Made by a program: the position numbers and the translations under genes | Notes under the pieces: generated by a model | What the model was told of the DNA's origin: nothing | Seen by the model: the letters and a program-made list of their open reading frames with translations, nothing else | Databases searched by the model: none | Shown: one piece after another, positions 1 through 11,739 of the stretch | Position numbering within the stretch: position 1 is the first letter of the stretch | Layout of the letters: each line of letters opens with the position of its first letter | Origin: Achatina immaculata | Lineage: Eukaryota; Mollusca; Gastropoda; Stylommatophora; Achatinidae | Direction: 5' to 3' | Length of the DNA stretch: 64,000 nt | Assembly: GCA_009760885.1 (NCBI GenBank) | Contig: CM019714.1 | Location: forward strand, 1,486,933 to 1,550,932

Positions 1-159
1 GTCGTAAAGTGGGGGCAGTTCTGTGGCTGTGAAGGGAGGTGGTTTGGGGGGAGGGGGATAGAGTGTGAGGATGAGATGGGGCACTGAAGATGTTTTAAAA
101 TCTGGCGTGGATTAGATTCCGATATCGGGTTTTAAGCGCACATGCAGATATACAAGCAG

Positions 160-690
160 AAACAGACAGACAGACAGACAGGCAGACAGACAGGCAGACA
201 GACAGGCAGACAGACAGACAGGCAGACAGACAGACAGACAGACAGACAAGCAGACAGACAGACAGACAGGCAGACAGACAGACAGACAGACAGGCAGACA
301 GACAGACAGGCAGACAGACAGGCAGACAGACAGGCAGACAGACAGGCAGACAGACAGACAGGCAGACAGACAGACAGACAGGCAGACAGACAGACAGGCA
401 GACAGACAGGCAGACAGACAGGCAGACAGACAGGCAGACAGACAGACAGACAGACAGGCAGACAGACAGGCAGACAGACAGGCAGACAGACAGATAGACA
501 GACAGGCAGACAGACAGACAGCCAGGCAGGCAGACAGACAGACAGACAGGCAGGCAGACAGACAGACAGGCAGGCAGACAAGCAGGCGGACAGACAGACA
601 GGCAGACAGACAGACAGGCAGGCAGACAGACAGACAGGTTGGCAGGCAGAAATAAACAGGCAGACAGACAGACAGACAGGTTAGACAGGC
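160..690. repeat. CAGA/CAGG tetranucleotide microsatellite
   Basis: About 530 bp of CAGA units with interspersed CAGG variants. Both strands stay open through it, but only as low-complexity DRQT or CLSV-type peptides, so it is not read as coding. Confidence 0.97.
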
Positions 691-696
691 AGGCAG

Positions 697-752
697 AATG
701 AATGAATGAATTAACGAACGAACGAATGAATAAATGAATGAATAATATTTAT
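697..752. repeat. GAAT tetranucleotide microsatellite
   Basis: GAAT/GAAC units directly follow the CAGA array. The motif equals the 3' tail of LINE family A in this window, but no LINE coding remnant is seen next to it, so an origin from a tail is only possible. Confidence 0.85.
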
Positions 753-868
753 TCCAAAGGCTGAAGAATTGGACACCCAAGCTCGTCTTACATTCTGCCC
801 TTCATCACTCCATCTTTCATTCTTCCCACACATTTAGTACAAGTATGCAAACTACATGGGAAAAAATT

Positions 869-870
<2 letters not shown>

Positions 871-925
<55 letters not shown>
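871..925. repeat. GATA microsatellite
   Basis: About 14 perfect GATA units. Confidence 0.97.
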
Positions 926-1324
926 TGCTGCTAGACCCAAACGAAACCAAATTTAAAAAATAATAAAACACAATCGCCGATCAAGGGGAGCAACTACTGA
1001 AAATATATGAAAAGACTTTTTGACTGACGCGATATATTTTGGTTTCCTCTTTATTCCTTTTCCTCTTGACATTTATCGTGATTGTCATGGTCTCTCAATG
1101 CAGCCGGCTAATGGCAAAAGTGATGTTCTTTTTTTATATTATCACATTCTAAATTGTTATAGGGAAAGCATATAACAATACAGAGATCTACTCAGTGCTA
1201 GAGTTATCTACCTTTGTCTTGTCTGTTTTATATTCTTCCATGCAACAATATCACATTTCAAGGAAATTAATACGCTGTCAGCGACTGCCAAATAACTGCC
1301 AAAACATATTCAGTGTTCTTATGA
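926..1324. other. No gene seen
   Basis: AT-rich unique sequence without a supported reading frame or repeat. Confidence 0.6.
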
Positions 1325-2150
1325 CGTGCTTGAAATAGTTCAGTGGGCCAGTGGTCCTGTGACGTCCTCAGAACTGGATCAGTGGTCTACTAGGTTTGAG
1401 AGACTGAATTAGTTAAGTGGTCCCCTGATTTTCTGACGTCCTGGGACTGTTTCATCGGTCCGGTGGTCTTTGACGTCCCTGAACTTATTCTTGTAGTCCA
1501 CTGGTTCCGTGATGTTCAGTGGCCCAGGGTCTTCTTACGTCACTGAACTGGTTCAGTAATCTTGTGACGTCCATGAACTGGTTCAGTAATCTTGTGACGT
1601 CCATGAACTGGTTCAGTAATCTTGTGACGTCCATGAACTGGTTCAGTAATCTTGTGACGTCCATGAACTGGTTCAGTAACCTTGTGACGTCCATGAACTG
1701 ATTCAGTAATCTTGTGACGTCCATGAACTGGCTCAGTAATCTTGTGACGTCCATGAACTGGTTCAGTAATCTTGTGACGTCCCTGAACTGGTTCAGTAAT
1801 CTTGTGAAGCCCCTGAATTAGTTCAGTGGTTCACTGGTTCTGTAAGAGTCGTTGAAGTGGTTCAGTGGCTCCCTGGTTTTCCGATGTCCCTGAAGTGGTT
1901 CAGTGGCCTGACGTCTCTGGACTGTATGCCCGGTGCAGTGGTCTTGTCAAGACACTGGAGTGGGTCAATGATCAAATGGTCTTGTGACGTCGCGGAACTG
2001 GTTTAGTGCTCCACTGATTTTGCGATGTCCCCGAACTGGTTCAGCGGCCCAGTGGTCTCAAGTCGTCCCTGAAATCGTTTCCTGGTCCAGTGGTCTCAAG
2101 ACGCCCCTGAACTCGTTCACTGGTCCTGTGCTGTATGACGTCCTGGAACT
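1325..2150. repeat. Minisatellite with 30-bp core, rich in TGACGTC
   Basis: From 1551 to about 1810 there are roughly nine near-perfect 30-bp units containing GTGACGTCCATGAACTG. Diverged versions (CTGAACTGGTTCAGTGGTCC-like) flank it on both sides. Because 30 is a multiple of three, both strands remain open with a 10-residue periodic peptide, which is not evidence of a gene. Each unit carries a TGACGTCC site that resembles a CRE half-site. Confidence 0.9.
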
Positions 2151-2890
2151 AGACTGGTGCTCATCTGACGTTCTGGACTTGTTTAAGGGGCCCGTTGACC
2201 TTCTGAGGTTCTGGACTTGTTTAAGGGGCTAGTTGACCTTCGGACGTTCTGGACTTGTTTAAGGGGCCCGTTGACCTTCTGGTGTTCTGCATTTGTTTAA
2301 GGGGCTAGTTGACCTTCTGGACTTGTTTAAGGGGCCCGTTGACCTTCTGGTGTTCTGCATTTGTTTAAGGGGCTAGTTGACCTTCTGGACTTGTTTAAGG
2401 GGCCAGTTGGCCTTCTGACGTTCTGTATTTGTTTAAGGGGCTAGTTGACCTTCTGGTGTTCTGTATTTGTTTAAGGGGCCTGTTGACCTTATGACGTACT
2501 GGACTTGTTTAAGGGGCTAGTTGACCTTCTGGTGTTCTGCATTTGTTTAAGGGGCCAGTTGGCCTTCTGACGTTCTGTGTTTATTTAAGGGGCTAGTTGA
2601 CCTTCTGTATTTGTTTAAGGGGCCTGTTGACCTTCTGACGTTCTGGACTTGTTTAAGGGGCTAGTTGACCTTCTGGTTTTCTGCATTTGTTTAAGGGGCT
2701 AGTTGGCCTTCTGACGTTCTGTATTTGTTTAAGGGGCTAGTTGACCTTCTGTATTTGTTTAAGGGGCCCGTTGACCTTTTGGTGTTCTGTATTTGTTTAA
2801 GGGGCTAGTTGGCCTTCTGACGTTCCGGACTTGTTTAGGGTCCCTGTGACCTTCTGACGCTCTGGACTTGTTCAGGGATCCGATGACCTT
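2150..2890. repeat. Minisatellite of about 38 bp with shorter variants
   Basis: Repeats of a TTTGTTTAAGGGGCTAGTTG core joined to GACCTTCTGACGTTCTG. Units of about 30 bp and 38 bp alternate irregularly, showing internal deletions of roughly 8 bp. Confidence 0.92.
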
Positions 2891-2914
2891 TTGAAGTTCA
2901 TAAACTGGTCACTA

Positions 2915-4325
2915 CGTCTTCTCCTGCTACAGCCCATACTGAAGCCAGAACTATGCACTCTCTCTCTCTCTCTCTCAGTCTCTCTCCTGCTACAGCCCAT
3001 ACTGAGGCCAGAACTATGCACTCTCTCTATCACTCTCTCTCCTGCTACAGCCCATACTGAGGCCAGAACTATGCACTCTCTCTATCACTCTCTCTCCTGC
3101 TACAGCCCATACTGAGGCCAGAACTATGTACTCTCTCTATCACTCTCTCTCCTGCTACAGCCCATACTGAGGCCAGAACTATGTACTCTCTCTATCACTC
3201 TCTCTCTCCTGCTACAGCCCATACTGAGGCCAGAACTATGTACTCTCTCTCTCACTCTCTCTCCTGCTACAGCCCATACTGAGGCCAGAACTATGCACTC
3301 TCTCTATCACTCTCTCTCCTGCTACAGCCCATACTGAGGCCAGAACTATGCACTCTCTCTATCACTCTCTCTCCTGCTACAGCCCATACTGAGGCCAGAA
3401 CTATGTACTCTCTCTATCACTCTCTCTCCTGCTACAGCCCATACTGAGGCCAGAACTATGTACTCTCTCTCTCACTCTCTCTCCTGCTACAGCCCATACT
3501 GAGGCCAGAACTATGTACTCTCTCTATCACTCTCTCTCCTGCTATAGCCCATACTGAGGCCAGAACTATGCACTCTCTCTATCACTCTCTCTCCTGCTAC
3601 AGCCCATACTGAGGCCAGAACTATGTACTCTCTCTCTCACTCTCTCTCCTGCTACAGCCCATACTGAGGCCAGAACTATGCACTCTCTCTATCACTCTCT
3701 CTCCTGCTACAGCCCATACTGAGGCCAGAACTATGCACTCTCTCTATCACTCTCTCTCCTGCTACAGCCCATACTGAGGCCAGAACTATGTACTCTCTCT
3801 CACTCTCTCTCCTGCTACAGCCCATACTGAGGCCAGAACTATGTACTCTCTCTCTCACTCTCTCTCCTGCTACAGCCCATACTGAGGCCAGAACTATGTA
3901 CTCTCTCTATCACTCTCTCTCCTGCTATAGCCCATACTGAGGCCAGAACTATGCACTCTCTCTATCACTCTCTCTCCTGCTACAGCCCATACTGAGGCCA
4001 GAACTATGCACTCTCTCTATCACTCTCTCTCCTGCTACAGCCCATACTGAGGCCAGAACTATGTACTCTCTCTATCACTCTCTCTCCTGCTACAGCCCAT
4101 ACTGAGGCCAGAACTATGTACTCTCTCTCTCACTCTCTCTCCTGCTACAGCCCATACTGAGGCCAGAACTATGTACTCTCTCTCTCTCTCTCTCTCACTC
4201 TCTCTCCTGCTACAGCCCATACTGAGGCCAGAACTATGTACTCTCTCTCTCACTCTCTCTCCTGCTACAGCCCATACTGAGGCCAGAACTATGTACTCTC
4301 TCTATCACTCTCTCTCTCTCTCTCT
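2915..4325. repeat. 55-bp minisatellite, about 25 copies
   Basis: The unit is a 33-bp unique core (starting CCTGCTACAGCCCATACTGA and ending in GAACTATG) followed by a CT-rich spacer with CTCTATCACTCTCTCT. Spacing of successive cores is 55 bp, with small changes confined to the CT spacer. The array ends in plain CT repeats near 4320. Confidence 0.96.
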
Positions 4326-4434
4326 CCCTGCCTCCCTCCTTCTCTGTACGCTTTTCGTGTCCTAATTGTTGCAGTTATTTCCCTGTAAATTAGCATAAAA
4401 CTGAAGTTTAAAAAAAAGTTCAAAAGTTCAAAGT

Positions 4435-4690
4435 TCAAAATTCAGACTAAGTCTTTACTGCATTCGGGACAACCCCATATATGCCCCACCGTACGCCGCC
4501 GCATCCACCCAAGAGTATGTTTGTTAACAGTTCCTGTCAACTGCTGGATGTTAACGATGCGTTTTCTGGCACACAGTTCAGATTTCTTGCCAGTACCTTC
4601 GAGTTGCCCTAGCTCCAGCAGTCTCCTCACAGCTACATTGTTCTTCCACTCCCACTCTTTATTTTCCCGTAGTCTGTCCAATACAGACTA
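4435..4690 (-). other. Unrecognised reading frame, possible repeat fragment
   Basis: A 79-codon frame (4681 to 4442) is rich in charged residues and ends with a Cys pair (WGCPECSKDLV). The region is more GC-balanced than its surroundings. It resembles the basic C-terminal ends of the LINEs in this window in composition but not in recognisable motifs. I do not recognise it; it could be a decayed mobile element or chance. Confidence 0.2.
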
Positions 4691-6130
4691 TTAAGGACTC
4701 CCTTGTCCATTGTAAAAAAAAAATCGATATAAAAGCAAATGTGAAGGCAAAAACATGTAGTCAATGCAGACATAAAGAGAGCAGTGACTTGAAACTGAGC
4801 TGTAAGATTAAATCCAAAATTGCTTTCGGTATTTTACGGCCAACCTGGCATGTGCTTCGACACTGAAAGCGAGGGCGTCGTCACTGTTCAACCGTGGCTA
4901 GATGTTGCTTTTTTTTTTAAATCAGTGCCAGAATCAAGTCAAATTCAGAGCACTCACTGAAGTGAGAGATTTTAGAAGTTAGGTGTGAAGATGCAGATAG
5001 TATCTGGCATTTCGCTCGATCTAGCCAAACAGGCAAATCGTTGGCTTTATCTTTGTTTTGTAATTAGAATGAACAAAAAATAGCATGTTGCATGTAAGGA
5101 AATAGGAAATCAAGATTAAGTTATTGTGAAAAAAGTTATCATAAGCTTTTATTTATCATTTCAGCATTCACACATCAATTTTTTAACGGTTTTCGGTAAC
5201 CTTGTTCCTGTGTTATTTCAATATAAGCAATAAGCATATATTTTTCAGAGGAAAACAAGACAATGGCTTGTTATGTAACAATTTAACATTTAACAATTTA
5301 ACTCTTTTATTCCCACATTATTTTTCTTTCTCTGCTTGAATAAATTTTGGTGATAAATTTTGGTAAAAAGAAACTGGAAGGAAGCTGTTCCACAGGTTTT
5401 TTTTTAACTCTTTCCATGCTGGAGGAAGAAAAGCGGACGTATGGTTGCGTACTAGACTAAAAACGCGGGTCTTGGTCTGTAAGGGGGTCTAGTTGTAAAA
5501 TGGAATGGAAAACAGTATTTCCATGTACTTCCGTATACTTAATGGACTGGGTTAGAAATATGCTAGTTTTCATTTTATTCAGATTGTGTCTAATATCGCT
5601 CTAAGCATTGGTCGGCATAGACGTGCAAGATTTACCAACACTCCAAATGTTGCTTTGGAGCAAAAGAGTTAAAACTCAAAACTACAGAACAAAACGCGTG
5701 AATTTTATTTTTTATTTTAATTTGAACTTTTTAACCAAGCCATGAAGACGGCGTGGCGAAGGATTCAATAAGAGCAGCAATGACGAAGCTGACGACAAAA
5801 ATGATCACGATGAGAGAAGCGCAGATTTTCAAAACCTTGCCTTGTTTCGGGAACACTTTTCTACTGTGATTACATGGACCTGATTCGTGAGCAGGGATCG
5901 ATGTGTTCCCTAGAGAGGTAGATACTTCTTAACTGGCCTGTTTCCCCAGGTCTGCCTCCCCTCCCCCATCTCCCCTCAACTTTAATATGACCTAGATCCG
6001 CAGGTAACATCAACGGTTACCGGTGATTGATTTCTGGTGCAGAAGGAAGAGAGTTTGATGATCCTGGTCCAGATCTTCCACGACTTAAGTTGATGGCCTG
6101 TCCCACTTCATAATTTTACATCATATCACA
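4691..6130. other. No gene seen
   Basis: AT-rich unique DNA with poly-A/T runs and no long frame, RNA gene or array that I can support. Confidence 0.6.
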
Positions 6131-6135
6131 GTCCT

Positions 6136-6365
6136 CAGCGTTAGTTCAGTATAAGAGTTAGTTCAGTATAATCTTTAGTTCAGTTTAAGCTTTAGTTCAA
6201 TATAAGAGTTCAGTATAAGCGTTAGTTCAATATAAGATTTAGTTCAGTATAAATGTTAGTTCAGTATAAGCAGTTCAGTATAAGTGTTGTTAGTTCAGTA
6301 TAAGCGTTGTTAGTTCAGTATAAGCGTTGTTAGTTCAGTATAAGCGTTGTTAGTTCAAATAAACT
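6136..6365. repeat. 20-bp minisatellite (TTAGTTCAGTATAAGCG type)
   Basis: Units of about 20 bp with GTTAGTTCAGTATAAGCGTT; regular from about 6270 to 6355 and diverged before that. Confidence 0.9.
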
Positions 6366-6616
6366 TTAGTCGAAAAGTACCAATCCGGATTGGTTAGTTT
6401 GATTCTCCTGCTTGTAAAACAGAATTTGAAATAACCGTCTCTTCTCTTTACTTTGAAAACCACCCTCTTATTTTGGAACAACCATCTCTTTTATTTACTT
6501 TTAAACCGTCTTATTCTGGAATAACTGTCTCTCTTCTTTAGTTTAAACAGCGTACACGAAGAGAAATGGTAAGAATTATGAATACAGTATAAAAATAAAT
6601 ACTCTGTCAGGCAAAC

Positions 6617-7270
6617 AGTCAAGAAAGATATGAGTACTATATGCTCACACTCTATCGTGTAAACAGTCAAGGAAGATATGAGTACTATATGCTCACATTC
6701 TATCGTGTAAACAGTCAAGGAAGATATGAGTACTATACGTTCACACTCTATCGTGTAAACAGTCAAGGAAGATATGAGTACTATACGTTCACACTCTATC
6801 GTGCTAACATTCAAGGAAGATATGAGTACTATACGCTCACACTCTATCGTGCTAATAGTCAAGGAAGATATGAGTACTATACGCTCACACTCTATCGTGT
6901 AAACAGTCAAGGAAGATATGAGTACTATACGTTCACACTCTATCGTGCTAACATTCAAGGAAGACATGAGTACTATACGCTCACACTCTATCGTGTAAAC
7001 AGTCAAGGAAGATATGAGTACTATACGTTCACACTCTATCGTGCTAATAGTCAAGGAAGATATGAGTACTATACGCTCACACTCTATCGTGTAAACAGTC
7101 AAGGAAGATATGAGTACTATACGTTCACACTCTATCGTGCTAACATTCAAGGAAGATATGAGTACTATACGCTCACACCCTATCGTGCTAATAGTCAAGA
7201 AAGATATGAGTACTATATGCTCACACTCTATCGTGCAAAGAATCAAGAAAAATATGAGTACTATACGCCA
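6617..7270 (+). repeat. 48-bp minisatellite derived from SINE S1
   Basis: About 13-14 units of 48 bp, each containing TCAAGGAAGATATGAGTACT and CTCACACTCTATCGTGCTAA. The unit aligns end to end, at roughly 80 percent by eye, with the interior of the tRNA-derived SINE at 12950-13215 (around 13108-13158, CACCCTCTAGTGTGCTTACA then GTCAAGGAAAATATGGGCAC). The array is followed by the matching SINE 3' end. As 48 is a multiple of three, long frames exist on both strands (218 and 323 codons), most likely by-products. Confidence 0.9.
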
Positions 7271-7315
7271 TGTCCCTCTAGTGCCTCTATGACGTAGCAG
7301 GGCACACTTTACCTT
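7263..7315 (+). repeat. 3' end of the SINE S1 copy holding the 48-bp array
   Basis: Sequence after the last 48-bp unit (CCATGTCCCTCTAGTGCCTC, then ATGACGTAGCAGGGCACACT and TTACCTT) matches the S1 3' end (CCATATCCCTATGTGCCTCT, ATGACAGGATTACC). The tRNA-like 5' half is not recognisable upstream of the array. Confidence 0.7.
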
Positions 7316-8139
7316 CGCTGTTGGGATGCTTCGATGAACATTGTTAGCAGCGGCTTTGGGGTGAGCATCCCGCACTCGCTGATACCGACTTAAACTCGTG
7401 AGGACCTTGTGGCCCGTGTGGTCTGGCTGGTCCGGGGTAGAAATAAACGTAATTTGCTTCAAAAATAGTTTCTGAACTTACCATGTACGCTTTGGAAGGG
7501 GGGGGGGAGAGAGAGAGACTGAAGATGTGAATTATATGCCCGTTTTAAAAAGTTGGGTGAACGTTTCTCAAAATGGGCTTTGATGGCTCCGAGAGATCCG
7601 CCTGAGTTTATAAAGACCACGACTAAATGACGCAAATAACGTAACTGAGCTGAAAGAAAATGGGGACGGGGCCAGAGCAGAAGAAAAAAAAAACGTGAGA
7701 ATCCCTGGGGTAGTATACGTTATATAAAAATCGCTTATTTCGTATCAATATCTAACAAAAAATGAGTTTCTAATAGACACACACAAAAAATAAGGTTTGC
7801 CCGAAAATTGATTCACGCCCAAGCTTGTCGACTGTGTGTAATTACTTCCGACAACCGCATGACAAAAAAACTAATCAAGATATTGTTGACTCAGGCACTT
7901 GGTTTGGGGTAAATAAACTGGAACAGAAAACTATTGATCACACAGATATTTCCCGACGCAATATCAAGGTGAGGACAATGTTAGTTAGTCACAAAGAACC
8001 GACCATTATTCATGGATTCTGGATATATCCATAGATGCTCCGATCAGCCTCTTCAGTATATACTTCATCATACTATATTAACCGATTACACCCAAGGTAA
8101 GGAAGTCGATCAAGCATGGACAAAGAAATTTATTAATGT
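7316..8139. other. No gene seen
   Basis: Unique DNA with a G run and GA run at 7498-7520. Short frames near 7825-8034 show no family features. Confidence 0.5.
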
Positions 8140-8625
8140 GCGTCAGTCACTTGCATGTCCCTTGCGGAACTTTGCCTCCCTAACAGGTCTCCTGTAGGCC
8201 TCTCGGTTGTAAACAAGATGCCCTGCTTTTCTGATGCATCAATCTGCAGATCATCAACGATGCCTTTCAGCCATCTTCGCCTTGGTCATCCTCTCTTTTT
8301 TCCCCATTTTGTACACTTCCAAGACAGTCTTCTCTAGATTATCATGATATTTAATGTGTCCATAATATTTAAGTTTTCTCTGTTTAATCCTTTTTACTAG
8401 CCAACCGCCTTCAATATTAAGTTCTTGTAGTATGGATCTTTGTCTACATATTCTCTAACATTCCTCATTATATTTTCAGTATACAAGTTAAATAAGTAGG
8501 GTGACAATATACACCCCTGACGGACCCCTTGTTTTATGTCAGACCAAGTTGTTGTTTCACCATTTATTCTTACTTCTGCTTGTTGGTCTAGATACAGCAG
8601 TGATGTTAATTGTGTCACATGTGGG
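8140..8625 (-). mobile_element. LINE family A fragment with internal deletion
   Basis: On the minus strand a reverse-transcriptase block (IKQGVRQGCILSPYLFNLYT, then ENIMRNVREYVDKD) jumps directly to the C-terminal part that should lie several hundred codons later (YYKNLILKAVG, then GHIK-like and GRPRRRW-like stretches in shifted frames). The 3' end at about 8147 is the usual family A end (GCGGAACTTTGCC on the plus strand). Non-LTR retrotransposon, defective: 5' truncated, internally deleted and frameshifted. Confidence 0.85.
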
Positions 8626-8887
8626 TAAGGATGTATTAACTGTCTTCTTCTTTCCTTTGTAAAGCGAGTTCAACCCTTATCACCGCCCCCCCCCCCCCCC
8701 ACAAACACAAAATAAGAAGAAAGCTAGGAAGAGAAGGTAATGTACAAGGGGACATGGTGTTTTGTTTTGTTTTGTTTTTTATCTCTCCCCCCCCCCCCCC
8801 CCCATCTTCCATGTTTGCATTTCTCAGGTTTTTTCCAGTTTCCCTCTGAGATGAAGTTGAGGGTCTTTGCCTGCCAAGCTAAGATTA

Positions 8888-9110
8888 TGTGAAGGTCGGG
8901 GGTTTTGAATCCGGCCGGAGGCACCCCAGTCACCCATCTGTAGAAATGGGTACCCGACTTCTTCTGGAGTTGGGGAAGGAAAGACGGCCAGGCGTGATAC
9001 TGGCCATATCACCCTCTAGTGTGCTGACAGGTCAAGGAAAATATGGGCACTATTACCATATCCCTATGTGCCTTTAAGGCATGACAGAATTACCTTTACC
9101 TTTTTTTTTT
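8888..9110 (+). mobile_element. SINE S1, 5' truncated
   Basis: Begins within the tRNA-like head at GAAGGTCGGGGGTTTTGAAT (box B GGTTCGAATCC altered by extra T residues), then the conserved body with GGCCAGGCGTGATACTGGCC and GTCAAGGAAAATATGGGCAC, and ends in TTACCTTTACC followed by a T run. Same family as 12950-13215. Confidence 0.85.
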
Positions 9111-9234
9111 ACTTTTTATCATATCACGGTTTATAAAAAAAAAGTCGTTCCTGTCACAAGCTACCTCGTGACCAGCTTTTGCTATAATCTGATCATAACA
9201 TCTTTGTGTTCATGGATGTGTGTACTCAAGCTCA

Positions 9235-10470
9235 CTACGTCTTGTAAGCAAGAATATTAAACGATGTAAGGAAGAACATTATCTTATGTAAGCAAGAGCA
9301 TTAAACGGCGTGAGCAAGAACATTAGTTTATGCACGCAAGAGCATTAAATTATAGTAGAAGGAACATTAAATTACTGAAGCTGGAACAAGAAATCACGTG
9401 AGTAAGAACATTAGCTTATATAAGGAAGAACAGTAAACGATGTATGCAAAAACATTAGCTTATATAAGGAAGAACAGTAAACGATGTATGCAAAAACATT
9501 AGCTTATGAAAGCAAGAACATTAAATTATAGCAGACAGACCATTAAATTAACATTAAATTATAGTAGACGGAACATTAAATTACAGAAGCTAGAACATTA
9601 AATCATGTTAGCAAGAACATTAGCTTATGAAAATAAGAACAGTAAATTACAGCAGAGAAACATTCAATTATAGAAGCTAGAACACTATGTCATGTTAGCG
9701 AAAACATTAGCTTATGAAAGCAAGAATATTAAATGATAGAAGCTAAAACACTAAATATTGTTAGCCTGAACATTAGCTTTTGAAAGCAAGAATATTAAAT
9801 GATAGAAGCTAAAACACTAAATATTGTTAGCCTGAACATTAGCTTTTGAAAGCAAGAATATTAAATGATAGAAGCTAAAACACTAAATATTGTTAGCCTG
9901 AACATTAGCTTTTGAAAGCAAGAATATTAAATGATAGAAGCTAAAACACTAAATATTGTTAGCCTGAACATTAGCTTTTGAAAGCAAGAATATTAAATGA
10001 TAGAAGCTAAAACACTAAATATTGTTAGCCTGAACATTAGCTTTTGAAAGCAAGAATATTAAATGATAGAAGCTAAAACACTAAATCATATCAGCGAAAA
10101 TATTAACTGATGAAAGCAAGAACATTAAATGATAGAAGCTAGAATATTAAATCATGTTAGCGAAAATATTAACTTATGAAAGTAAGAATATTATCTCATG
10201 TAAGCAAGAATATTAACTCATGAAAGCAAGAATATTAACTTACGTAAGCAAGAACATTAACTCATGTAAGCAAGAACATTAACTCATGTAAGCAAGAACA
10301 TTAACTCATGTAAGCAAGAACATTAACTCATATAAGCAATAACATTAACTCATATAAGCAAGAACATTAACTCATATAAGCAAGAACATTAACTCATATA
10401 AGCAAGAACATTAACGCATGCAAGCAAGAACATTAACGCATGCAAGCAAGAAAAGTTATTCGGAGGAAAA
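9235..10470. repeat. 22-bp satellite with 66-bp higher-order repeat
   Basis: Monomers of about 22 bp (AAGCAAGAACATTAACTCAT plus two bases). Between about 9706 and 10095 three diverged monomers form a 66-bp unit: ATTAGCTTTTGAAAGCAAGA recurs at 9772, 9838, 9904, 9970 and 10036. Flanks are monomeric and more diverged; 10245-10440 is a homogeneous monomer stretch. Confidence 0.93.
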
Positions 10471-10508
10471 TTCACTTAATTCGAAATGTGGGGAAAGAAA
10501 TCGTTTCA

Positions 10509-10675
10509 CAGAGTTCGTCAACTCACGCTAACAAAGTTCGTTAACTCACGCTAACAAAGTTCGTTAACTCACGCTAACAAAGTTCGTTAACTCACGCTAA
10601 CAAACTTCGTCAACTCACGCTAACAAAGTTCGTTAACTCACGCTAACAAACTTCGTCAACTCACGCTAACATCTA
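10509..10675. repeat. 23-bp minisatellite
   Basis: Seven units of GTTCGTTAACTCACGCTAAC plus AAA, almost identical. Confidence 0.95.
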
Positions 10676-11180
10676 TAAGTCACATCTAAAAAAAAAAATT
10701 TACTCACTCACGCATTCGACTGTTCCGGCAGGGGGTTGAGGGGAAGGGTCAGATATACCAGATGTGTGACCAACTCTGTGACTTAATGCTATTTTTTCCC
10801 AGGTACTCGTTTGATGGTACCGAAAGGGGAAGTAGTATCGCTCACTCTTGATACACAGATCGCTATGAATGAGGTGTCTCATGATCCAAGTATACTTCTT
10901 TATTTATTTTTATTTTCTGACAGAATATTATTATTATTATTAATATTATTATTATTATTATTATGTTAATCGTAGACAATATGCGAGGAATATCCCTGGA
11001 AATTCTTGATATTTTGCGAGGCTTATCTGACCTATCTAACAACCTGAACTGTTCTAACTTTGGAATCCCTATTATGCAAATACATATGAAAACTGCCCGT
11101 GTTGATATTTTATATATATTTTTTAAACCCCTTCCACTCAGATGACTTTTTCGTAAAAACAAAATCCAAACGGGGATAAG
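10676..11180. other. No gene seen; ATT microsatellite inside
   Basis: ATT repeats at about 10928-10964 in otherwise AT-rich unique DNA. Confidence 0.5.
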
Positions 11181-11665
11181 AACAATTTTTAAAAAAAATT
11201 AAGTATAAAAAGGAAAATCAGGATATTTAAGAGTAATGTTCTAAGTATACTACTCTATGGAAGTGAATGCTGGAAAATCACCAAAAACTGGAGAAAACAA
11301 GCTAAATTCTTTCCAGACTAAATGTTTACGAAGAATTAGAAGAATATTTGCCCATGCACCGTAAGAAATAACATCTTGTTGGCAGAAATGCAGATGAAGC
11401 CACTGACAACAATTATTGAGGAAAGTCGCTGGCGATGGTTGGGACATGTGCTCCGAATGACTGACGACTCACTACCAAAAATAGCACTAAGATGGACATC
11501 ATAGGGGAACAGAAGCAAGGGTAGACCAAAAGAGACATGGAGAAGAACAACAGAGAGGATGTTGAGCAATAGACGGCTCACTTGGGGCATGAGACGAAAA
11601 AAAGCAATACACAGGCGTTTGTGGAAAACCCTTGTGGAAGTCCCATGTGCCTTTGGCACTTAATG

Positions 11666-11710
<45 letters not shown>
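11181..11710 (+). mobile_element. LINE family D, 3' fragment with (AG)n tail
   Basis: The C-terminal end of a non-LTR retrotransposon protein in broken frames. It is closely similar to 60690-61303 (same ATCAGGATATTTAAGAGTAA and GGTTGGGACATGTGCTCCGA tracts). Recognisable are the conserved YGSECW-like block, the GHVLRM block and the basic GRPKETWRR block. The coding part ends in TTTGGCACTTAATGCTCAGA and passes directly into about 40 bp of AG repeats. Confidence 0.85.
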
Positions 11711-11721
<11 letters not shown>

Positions 11722-11739
11722 CGGGTTAATAGAGAAATG

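Noticed and set aside
142..780. Long CLSV/DRQT-rich frames on both strands
   Set aside because: Translations of a CAGA microsatellite.
6491..7462. A 323-codon minus-strand frame and a 218-codon plus-strand frame with a 16-residue repeat
   Set aside because: The repeat unit is 48 bp, a multiple of three, so open frames on both strands are automatic once one unit lacks stops. The unit is SINE-derived.
1551..10675. CRISPR-like regular repeats
   Set aside because: Units are contiguous tandem repeats with no unique spacers, in eukaryotic DNA with no cas genes.
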